The translations under genes and the position numbers were made by a program. The notes beneath the pieces are model-generated. The model made no database searches. It saw nothing but the letters and a program-made list of their open reading frames with translations, and was not told the origin of the DNA. 6,442 nt of DNA from Clostridia bacterium (GTDB lineage: Bacteria > Bacillota > Clostridia > Oscillospirales > Acutalibacteraceae), in assembly GCA_900772705.1 (NCBI GenBank), contig CAAGRQ010000157.1:1-6442 (forward strand), written 5' to 3'. This document shows, piece by piece, positions 1-4,822 of this stretch (within the stretch, counting starts at the first letter, position 1; each line of letters begins with the position of its first letter).

Positions 1-150
1 AGGGGAGATGTCAGCACAGCTGACAGAGGGGATTTGCCCCGCTCATTAAACGGTGTTTCTAAAACACTTATTTTTACGCATTCTGTAAAACAACGACAAT
101 CCCTCCGTCACGCCTACGGCGTGCCACCTCCCTTGATAAGGGAGGCTATG
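1..150. repeat. Hairpin-rich interspersed repeat element (MITE-like), possibly cut by the window start
   Basis: The two ends are imperfect inverted copies of each other. The left arm (1-31) has a GGGGAG...GAGGGG frame around a 6-bp stem with a 3-base loop (GTCAGC 10-15, GCTGAC 19-24). The right arm (101-145) has CCCTCC...CCTCCC around another 6-bp stem with a 3-base loop (CACGCC 109-114, GGCGTG 118-123), followed by an 8-bp stem with a 3-base loop (CCTCCCTT 127-134, AAGGGAGG 138-145). Between them are GTGTTT/AAACAC (53-58/62-67) and TTTTAC/GTAAAA (72-77/85-90). The stems differ in sequence but keep the same geometry. From memory, similar CCCTCCGTCACGC-type elements are scattered through Oscillospiraceae and Faecalibacterium genomes; I could not check this. 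No coding capacity is visible. It may be non-autonomous mobile DNA or a structured transcript end of an upstream gene. Confidence 0.55.
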
Positions 151-255
151 AGACCTTAAAAATGGGAGCGTTGAGATACTAATATATATGATACATAATA
201 TAAATTAATTACTATCTATAATACAAACAATAATACCAACTTCGTGGTGGTATAG

Positions 256-315
256 GCAAATATACATTATTTTGCAAGAATATACATATTTTATTGTGAA
301 TATACACATAAGAGG
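256..315. repeat. Three AATATACA motifs at exact 20-bp period
   Basis: The octamer AATATACA occurs at 259-266, 279-286 and 299-306, each exactly 20 bases after the last. The first two copies continue as AATATACAT followed by AT-rich bases. A 20-bp step is close to two helical turns, so the copies would face the same side of the DNA. That pattern is common in operators bound by multimeric repressors such as ArgR, but the motif is not a clean ARG box. AT-richness makes a chance origin possible. Confidence 0.35.
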
Positions 316-321
316 GCAATA

Positions 322-352
322 TTTGCATATTTAATTTGTATTTTTATGCAAA
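322..352. promoter_or_regulatory. Inverted repeat with an ARG-box-like palindrome upstream of argG
   Basis: TTTGCATA (322-329) and TATGCAAA (345-352) form a perfect 8-bp inverted repeat with a 15-base spacer. Inside it, 337-350 reads TGTATTTTTATGCA, which fits the ArgR/AhrC half-site layout TGAAT-N4-ATTCA at eight of ten fixed positions. It lies about 20-30 bp upstream of the argG -35 box. Arginine-dependent repression of argG by ArgR is a reasonable inference from the target gene. The sequence alone does not prove it, since the region is very AT-rich. Confidence 0.3.
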
Positions 353-367
353 ATTTTACAAAAAGGG

Positions 368-395
368 TTGAAAAAGGAAATAATGGTGCTATAAT
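368..395 (+). promoter_or_regulatory. argG promoter (sigma-A type, extended -10)
   Basis: The -35 box is TTGAAA (368-373) and the -10 box is a perfect TATAAT (390-395) with a 16-bp spacer. The TG at 387-388 makes an extended -10 (TGCTATAAT). Transcription should start near 401-403, giving a 5' leader of about 45 nt. The promoter lies downstream of an in-frame ATG at 346, which argues that translation starts at 448. Confidence 0.8.
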
Positions 396-432
396 AGGAA
401 ACAGAAAAAACAAGCAGCCGCAACACAGCGGC

Positions 433-440
433 AAAGGAGA
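433..440 (+). promoter_or_regulatory. argG ribosome binding site (decides the start)
   Basis: AAAGGAGA is followed by 7 bases and then ATG at 448. It sits directly after a small hairpin (GCCGC 417-421, GCGGC 428-432, 6-base loop) that leaves the Shine-Dalgarno sequence exposed. No comparable site precedes the ATG at 346. Confidence 0.85.
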
Positions 441-447
441 TACCATT

Positions 448-1680
448 ATGGATAAGAAAGACATCAAAAAAGTTGTTCTCGCATACAGCGGCGGACTTGA
501 CACATCAATCATTATTCCGTGGCTCAAGGAAAACTACAACAACTGCGAAGTTATCGCAGTAAGCGGTGACGTAGGACAGGGCACGGAACTCGACGGACTC
601 GAGGAAAAGGCTCTCAAAACAGGCGCATCGAAACTTTATGTACTCGACCTCAAGGACGAATATGTTGAGGATTACATTTTCCCCTGTCTTAAAGCAGGCG
701 CAGAATACGAAAACTACCTTCTCGGCACATCTCACGCAAGACCCTGCATTGCAAAGGCGTTGGCTGAGATTGCAAAGAAAGAGGGCGCAGACGCAATATG
801 CCACGGTTGCACCGGCAAGGGCAACGACCAGGTTCGTTTTGAACTTACATTAAAGGCATTCGCACCCGAGATGGAGATTATCGCTCCGTGGAGAGAGTGG
901 GACATCGTATCCCGTGAGCAGGAAATCGAGTATGCAGAGGCTCACAACATTCCGCTTAAAATTAACCGTGAGACAAACTACTCAAAGGACAAGAACGTAT
1001 GGCACCTCAGCCACGAGGGACTTGACCTTGAGGACCCGGCAAACGAGCCGCAGTACAACAAGGACGGTTTTCTTGAACTCGGCGTTTCTCCCGAGAACGC
1101 TCCTGACGAGCCGACATATGTTACAATCCACTTTGAAAAGGGCGTTCCCACCGCTATCGACGGCAAGAAGATGAAAGCTCTTGAAATCGTTGAAACTCTT
1201 AACAAACTCGGCGGCGAAAACGGAATCGGTTTGCTTGACATAGTTGAAAACAGACTCGTAGGAATGAAGAGCCGTGGCGTTTACGAGACTCCGGGCGGCG
1301 AAATTCTCTACAAGTCGCACGAGATGCTCGAGACCATCACACTCGACAAAGAGACTCAGCACTACAAGAAACTTATCGCTCAGAAGTACGGCGAACTTGT
1401 ATACAACGGTCAGTGGTTTACTCCGCTTCGTGAAGCACTTGCGGCTTTCGTTGACGAGACGCAAAAGACAGTTACGGGCGATGTAAAGGTTAAACTTTAC
1501 AAGGGCAATGTAATCAATGCAGGTGTCACCTCACCGTACACTCTTTATGACGAGAATGTTGCTTCATTCGGCGATGACGGCGGTGCATACAACCAGAAGG
1601 ACGCCGCAGGATTCATCAACCTCTTTGGTCTTTCAATAAAGGTTAAGGCACTTCTCGACCAAAAAAGAGATATTGACTAA
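448..1680 (+). CDS. argG: Argininosuccinate synthase
   Basis: Cytoplasmic enzyme joining citrulline and aspartate with ATP to give argininosuccinate, AMP and pyrophosphate; it is the penultimate step of arginine synthesis. The 410-residue product has the usual family length. The N-terminal PP-loop ATP-binding motif YSGGLDTS spans residues 13-20. The second family signature, GCTGKGNDQVRF, spans residues 120-131. A conserved NYSKDKNVW segment and an LEDPANEP segment follow in the synthetase domain, and the C-terminus is the usual oligomerisation tail. The start at 448 is chosen over an in-frame ATG at 346 because of its ribosome binding site and because the promoter lies between the two. argH follows 85 bases downstream on the same strand. 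A possible ArgR-type operator lies upstream. Nothing suggests truncation. Identification is secure from the motifs and full-length colinearity. Confidence 0.97.
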   Translation: MDKKDIKKVVLAYSGGLDTSIIIPWLKENYNNCEVIAVSGDVGQGTELDGLEEKALKTGASKLYVLDLKDEYVEDYIFPCLKAGAEYENYLLGTSHARPCIAKALAEIAKKEGADAICHGCTGKGNDQVRFELTLKAFAPEMEIIAPWREWDIVSREQEIEYAEAHNIPLKINRETNYSKDKNVWHLSHEGLDLEDPANEPQYNKDGFLELGVSPENAPDEPTYVTIHFEKGVPTAIDGKKMKALEIVETLNKLGGENGIGLLDIVENRLVGMKSRGVYETPGGEILYKSHEMLETITLDKETQHYKKLIAQKYGELVYNGQWFTPLREALAAFVDETQKTVTGDVKVKLYKGNVINAGVTSPYTLYDENVASFGDDGGAYNQKDAAGFINLFGLSIKVKALLDQKRDID

Positions 1681-1700
1681 CAAAGAAAATATATTATAAT
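1673..1700 (+). promoter_or_regulatory. Possible argH promoter overlapping the argG stop codon
   Basis: TTGACT (1673-1678) and a perfect TATAAT (1695-1700) are separated by 16 bp. The -35 box includes the last argG sense codons and the first base of the stop. The predicted start is near 1707, so the transcript would carry the 1720-1741 hairpin in its leader. It resembles a strong sigma-A promoter in sequence, but AT-rich intergenic DNA can produce such matches by chance. Confidence 0.55.
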
Positions 1701-1719
1701 CTATATAGTAACATCATTA

Positions 1720-1748
1720 AGGGCGAACCGTTGTTCGCCCTAATTTTA
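1720..1748 (+). terminator. Hairpin between argG and argH: weak terminator or leader hairpin
   Basis: A perfect 9-bp, GC-rich stem (1720-1728 AGGGCGAAC with 1733-1741 GTTCGCCCT) has a CGTT loop. It is followed only by an interrupted T stretch (AATTTTA, 1742-1748), so termination may be partial. It could end part of the argG transcript and let the rest read into argH. If the promoter at 1673-1700 is active, it would act inside the argH leader. Confidence 0.6.
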
Positions 1749-1765
1749 AGTATATGAGGTAGCGT

Positions 1766-3136
1766 ATGGCACAGCTTTGGAAAGGCAGGTTCAAAAAGGA
1801 ACTTGCAAAGGAAACGAACGACTTTAATTCTTCTATCACCTTTGACAGCAGAATGTACGAGCAGGACATAAAAGGCTCAATCGCACACGCAACAATGCTC
1901 GGTGCATCAGGAATCATAGACAAGAGCGAGAGCGAAAAAATCGTCGGCGGCTTGGAGGAAATTTTAAGCGACATAAAATCGGGCAAGTTGGAAATAGATA
2001 TGACCGCCGAGGACATACACACCTTTGTTGAGGGAGAATTGACCGCAAGGCTGGGTCAGACGGGAAAAAGGCTCCACACCGCAAGAAGCAGAAACGACCA
2101 AGTTGCACTCGACATCAGACTCACTCTCAGGGACGAAGCCGACGAGGTAATCACAAAGTTGAAAAAGTTGGTGGGTGTTTTATGCGACAAGGCAGAGGAG
2201 CACTGCGACACGATTATGCCGGGTTATACTCATTTGCAAAGAGCACAGCCGATCACTTTCGGTCATCATCTTATGGCTTATGCATCAATGCTTTTGCGTG
2301 ACATCGGCAGAATTGAGGACGCAAAAAAGAGAATGAACATCTGTCCGCTCGGCTCGGGTGCTCTCGCAGGAACAACCTACCCTATCGACAGAAAAAAAGT
2401 TGCCGACCTACTCGGTTTTGACGGAATCACTTCAAACTCACTCGACGGCGTATCCGACAGAGATTTTTGCATTGAATTGGCTTCTGCTTTATCGCTCGTA
2501 ATGGTTCATCTTTCACGTTTCAGCGAAGAGATAATTATGTGGTGCAGTTGGGAGTTCAAATTTGTTGAACTCGACGACGCATTTTCTACCGGTTCGAGCA
2601 TTATGCCGCAGAAGAAAAACCCCGACATTGCCGAACTTGTAAGAGGAAAAAGCGGCAGAGTTTTCGGCGATTTAACAACGCTGTTAACCGTTATGAAAGG
2701 CATTGCGCTTGCGTACAACAAGGATATGCAAGAGGACAAGGAAGCGATTTTTGACGCATTCGACACCGTTAAAATGTGCCTCAACGCTTTTACTCCGATG
2801 ATTGAAACGATGACGGTACTTAAAGAAAATATGCGCCACGCTGCGGCAAAAGGCTTTATTAACGCCACGGACTGTGCAGACTATCTGGTAGGTAAAGGAT
2901 TACCTTTCAGGGACGCCTACAAATGCACGGGTGAATTGGTTGCGCTGTGCATAGACAAAGGCTTAACGCTCGAGACGCTTGCGCTTAAGGAGTACAAGGC
3001 TGTCTGTGATTTATTCGACGATGAAGTTTACAAGGCAATCAACCTTGAAAAATGCGTAAGAGACAGAAAAGCCGACGGCTCGCCATGTCCGGAAAATGTA
3101 TTAAAACAGGTAAAAGCCGCAAGAGAAATGCTGTAA
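1766..3136 (+). CDS. argH: Argininosuccinate lyase
   Basis: Cytoplasmic enzyme of the fumarase/aspartase superfamily that splits argininosuccinate into arginine and fumarate, completing arginine synthesis after ArgG. The 456-residue product is full length for bacterial ArgH. Family landmarks are in order: the N-terminal LWKGRF start, HTARSRNDQVA in the substrate-binding region, GYTHLQRAQP at 153-162 with the expected catalytic histidine at 156, and the superfamily signature GSSIMPQKKNP at 276-286, whose serines lie on the flexible catalytic loop. The ATG at 1766 is supported by GAGGT at 1756-1760, five bases upstream. Active enzymes of this family are homotetramers in which active sites are shared between subunits. 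The gene has its own promoter-like sequence but probably also receives read-through from argG. No defects are visible. Confidence 0.97.
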   Translation: MAQLWKGRFKKELAKETNDFNSSITFDSRMYEQDIKGSIAHATMLGASGIIDKSESEKIVGGLEEILSDIKSGKLEIDMTAEDIHTFVEGELTARLGQTGKRLHTARSRNDQVALDIRLTLRDEADEVITKLKKLVGVLCDKAEEHCDTIMPGYTHLQRAQPITFGHHLMAYASMLLRDIGRIEDAKKRMNICPLGSGALAGTTYPIDRKKVADLLGFDGITSNSLDGVSDRDFCIELASALSLVMVHLSRFSEEIIMWCSWEFKFVELDDAFSTGSSIMPQKKNPDIAELVRGKSGRVFGDLTTLLTVMKGIALAYNKDMQEDKEAIFDAFDTVKMCLNAFTPMIETMTVLKENMRHAAAKGFINATDCADYLVGKGLPFRDAYKCTGELVALCIDKGLTLETLALKEYKAVCDLFDDEVYKAINLEKCVRDRKADGSPCPENVLKQVKAAREML

Positions 3137-3142
3137 AATTTT

Positions 3143-3209
3143 GGGGCACACTTCATAAAGAAGTAATTGGTTTAAGCATTTAGTGCGCCCCTTGAGGAGA
3201 GGCTTTTTT
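3143..3209 (+). terminator. argH transcription terminator with an overlapping alternative stem
   Basis: The terminator hairpin is GCCCCT (3187-3192) with AGAGGC (3198-3203), one C-A mismatch and a 5-base loop, followed by six T residues (3204-3209). Upstream, GGGGCACACT (3143-3152) can pair with AGTGCGCCCC (3182-3191) with one mismatch. This uses five of the same bases as the terminator stem, so the two folds exclude each other. The simplest reading is an intrinsic terminator for argH. A regulated terminator cannot be excluded but has no obvious target between here and the next promoter. Confidence 0.65.
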
Positions 3210-3235
3210 GTATCAGTTTAGCGGTATTTTAGGTA

Positions 3236-3264
3236 TTGCAATCATAAGACATATAGTATATAAT
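3236..3264 (+). promoter_or_regulatory. Promoter for the ECF S-component gene
   Basis: TTGCAA (3236-3241) and a perfect TATAAT (3259-3264) are separated by the ideal 17 bp. Transcription would start near 3271, leaving an untranslated leader of about 90 nt, longer than needed for a plain ribosome binding site. Confidence 0.75.
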
Positions 3265-3270
3265 ACCCTT

Positions 3271-3362
3271 GCATTGTATCCGTGAGGAAAATACAAATCC
3301 TCGGTTGACTGCTTTTTGTGTGGGCAGGAGGCTCGGAACAGTAGCAGAAAGGAAAATTTAAT
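3271..3362 (+). promoter_or_regulatory. Structured 5' leader of the ECF S-component gene (candidate cis-regulatory RNA)
   Basis: Several stems can form. TTGTAT (3274-3279) pairs with ATACAA (3291-3296). GAGGA (3284-3288) pairs with TCCTC (3298-3302), extended outward by CC/GG across a 2-base bulge. CTGC (3309-3312) pairs with GCAG (3324-3327). CCTC (3299-3302) could instead pair with GAGG at 3328-3331, and CTGCT (3309-3313) with AGCAG (3343-3347), next to the ribosome binding site AAAGGA (3348-3353). Mutually exclusive pairing just ahead of a vitamin-type transporter gene suggests a riboswitch or similar control. I do not recognise a conserved core of the TPP, FMN, cobalamin, THF, preQ1 or T-box classes. 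Confidence 0.3.
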
Positions 3363-3944
3363 ATGAAAAGCACAAAGACACAGAAGATTATAGGGCTGGG
3401 TCTGTTTACAGCCATTGTAATCGTATTGCAACTGCTCGGCAGTTTCATCAAATTCGGCGTTGTCAGCATTTCTCTCGTACTAATTCCGATAGTAGTCGGT
3501 GCGGCACTTTACGGAATCGGAGCAGGTGCGTGGCTCGGCGCAGTATTCGCAGTAGTTGTTTTATTACAACCCGACACGGCGCTCTTCTTAAATATGAGCG
3601 TAATCGGAACCGTTCTTACCGTTATGCTAAAGGGCATACTCGCAGGCGTTGCCTCAGGAGGAATTTACAAACTTCTCTCAAAAAAGAACAAATACCTCGG
3701 CGTTATTTCCGCCGCAATTATTTGTCCGCTTGTAAACACGGGAATATTCCTTATCGGATGCAGATTATTCTTTTATGACTGGATTTTGGAAAATGCCGCA
3801 GGAACAAACGCATTCGTATTTATGATTACGGCATTTGTCGGAATTAATTTCTTGTTTGAAATGGCAACAAACCTCATTCTCTCCCCGAGCATCGTTAAGA
3901 TAATCAACATCGGCAAGAAGCAGATTAATACAAAGAAAAAATAA
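3363..3944 (+). CDS. ECF transporter S component (substrate-binding membrane subunit), substrate unknown
   Basis: A 193-residue, very hydrophobic protein with about six predicted membrane helices (roughly residues 9-29, 34-49, 51-69, 79-105, 112-133 and 150-173) and a lysine-rich cytoplasmic C-terminal tail. Length, helix number and segments such as LKGILAGVASGGIY (89-102) and CPLVNTGIFLIG (121-132) match the ECF S-component family that captures vitamins or related small molecules. Such subunits work with the EcfA/EcfA'/EcfT energising module; none is encoded here, so this is a solitary (group II) S component that presumably shares a module made elsewhere. The start at 3363 is supported by AAAGGA nine bases upstream. 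It has its own promoter and a strong terminator, so it is probably monocistronic. I cannot assign the substrate; pantothenate, folate and other vitamins are all possible. Confidence 0.82.
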   Translation: MKSTKTQKIIGLGLFTAIVIVLQLLGSFIKFGVVSISLVLIPIVVGAALYGIGAGAWLGAVFAVVVLLQPDTALFLNMSVIGTVLTVMLKGILAGVASGGIYKLLSKKNKYLGVISAAIICPLVNTGIFLIGCRLFFYDWILENAAGTNAFVFMITAFVGINFLFEMATNLILSPSIVKIINIGKKQINTKKK

Positions 3945-3947
3945 ATT

Positions 3948-3981
3948 AAGTTCATCTCATTAATTTGGGATGAACTTTTTT
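3948..3981 (+). terminator. Strong intrinsic terminator after the S-component gene
   Basis: AAGTTCATCTCA (3948-3959) pairs with 3966-3977 over 12 bp including one T-G pair, with a 6-base loop. Six T residues (3976-3981) form the base of the stem and the tract. The flanking A/T symmetry would allow some function on the opposite strand. It starts four bases after the stop codon. Confidence 0.88.
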
Positions 3982-3982
3982 A

Positions 3983-4011
3983 TTGTATATGACAGTATTT
4001 AATGTTATAAT
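3983..4011 (+). promoter_or_regulatory. rlmB promoter (extended -10)
   Basis: TTGTAT (3983-3988) and a perfect TATAAT (4006-4011) are separated by 17 bp. TG at 4003-4004 gives an extended -10 that could offset the weak -35. The start is expected near 4018, leaving a short leader of about 23 nt containing AGGTG (4031-4035) ahead of the ATG at 4041. Confidence 0.7.
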
Positions 4012-4040
4012 ATATTTAATTATGTACGGCAGGTGAAAAT

Positions 4041-4808
4041 ATGAAAGAGGAAAAGACTAAAGACAGCAGAACAAACGACAGTCTTGTTATAGGACGAAAC
4101 GCTGTAACAGAGTTGCTCAAAAGCGGCAAAGAGGTAGAAAACGTACTCATTGCAAAAGGAGAGCGTGAGGGCTCGATCAACAGAATTTTGGCTCTTTGCA
4201 AAGAGAAAAAAATAGTAGTAAAAAATGTTGACAGGAAAAAACTTGACTTCCTCGCTCCGGGCGGAAATCACCAGGGCGTTGTCGCTAACATTCCGGCGCA
4301 CGAATACAGCACGGTGGACGATATTTTAGCCTATGCCGAAAACAAGGGTGAGGCTCCGTTTATCATAATGTGCGACGAGATAGAGGACAGCCATAACCTC
4401 GGTGCGATTATCCGTACGGCGGAAGCGTGCGGTGCACACGGAATCATTATACCAAAGCGCAGAAATGTGGGACTGAACTATATAGTTGCCAAAACGAGTT
4501 GCGGTGCACTGGAATATATGAAAGTTGCAAGGGTTACAAATCTTGCGAGCACAATAGACGAATTAAAGAAGAAAAACATATGGATTTATGCCGCAGATAT
4601 GGACGGTCAAAGATGGGACAAAACGGACTTTTCGGGCGGCTGTTGTCTCGTTGTCGGAAGCGAGGGCAACGGAGTCGGCAGACTCATTAAGGAAAAATGC
4701 GACGTAACCGTAAGCCTGCCTATGATGGGCAAAGTAAACAGCCTGAACGCATCGGTTGCGGCAGGAGTTTTAATGTACGAAATAACAAAACAAAGACTGA
4801 AAGATTAA
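4041..4808 (+). CDS. rlmB: 23S rRNA 2'-O-methyltransferase, TrmH/SpoU family, RlmB type
   Basis: A SPOUT-class enzyme that transfers a methyl group from S-adenosylmethionine to a ribose 2'-hydroxyl. RlmB targets G2251 (E. coli numbering) in the 23S rRNA peptidyl-transferase region. The 255-residue protein has an N-terminal L30e-like substrate-binding domain (about residues 14-90, beginning VIGRNAV) and a C-terminal knotted catalytic domain with all three SpoU motifs. Motif 1 is NLGAIIRT at 119-126 with the conserved Asn and Arg. Motif 2 is VVGSEGNGV at 204-212. Motif 3 is LPMMGKVNSLNAS at 226-238. It has its own promoter and may be co-transcribed with the membrane-protein gene starting 14 bases downstream. 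Family assignment is firm; the exact target nucleotide is inferred from overall similarity, and another TrmH-family rRNA or tRNA target is possible. Confidence 0.9.
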   Translation: MKEEKTKDSRTNDSLVIGRNAVTELLKSGKEVENVLIAKGEREGSINRILALCKEKKIVVKNVDRKKLDFLAPGGNHQGVVANIPAHEYSTVDDILAYAENKGEAPFIIMCDEIEDSHNLGAIIRTAEACGAHGIIIPKRRNVGLNYIVAKTSCGALEYMKVARVTNLASTIDELKKKNIWIYAADMDGQRWDKTDFSGGCCLVVGSEGNGVGRLIKEKCDVTVSLPMMGKVNSLNASVAAGVLMYEITKQRLKD

Positions 4809-4822
4809 TCGAGTGAGAAAAG

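Larger units (their letters stand above)
151..367. other. AT-rich non-coding region upstream of the argG promoter
   Basis: No reading frame with a ribosome binding site is visible here on either strand. It contains an imperfect hairpin (arms 233-240 and 246-253, one mismatch, no T-tract after it), three AATATACA motifs at 20-bp spacing, an inverted repeat and an ARG-box-like palindrome, described separately. The base composition is far more AT-rich than the flanking repeat and argG. This suits a regulatory region, but it also makes chance palindromes likely. Confidence 0.6.

Noticed and set aside
256..315. Phased AATATACA copies as a small CRISPR array
   Set aside because: The repeats are only 8 bases with 12-base AT-rich gaps, far too short for CRISPR repeats and spacers, and no cas gene is present.
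346..447. 34-residue N-terminal extension of ArgG from an in-frame ATG at 346
   Set aside because: The promoter (368-395) lies inside it, no ribosome binding site precedes 346, and ATG 448 has an ideal AAAGGAGA site and begins the conserved ArgG N-terminus.
982..1464. 160-codon minus-strand frame within argG
   Set aside because: It is opposite a fully conserved argG coding region and has no recognisable motifs.
3274..3302. H-type pseudoknot formed by TTGTAT/ATACAA and GAGGA/TCCTC (preQ1-like)
   Set aside because: Only one base (3297) would have to span the 6-bp first stem, which is sterically unlikely. The stems are better read as alternatives.
3271..3362. T-box or known vitamin riboswitch
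   Set aside because: No T-box AGGGTGG core and no recognisable core of the TPP, FMN, cobalamin or THF classes was found by eye.
4809..4822. Terminator between rlmB and the membrane-protein gene
   Set aside because: Only 14 bases separate the genes and there is no hairpin or T-tract, so co-transcription is more likely.
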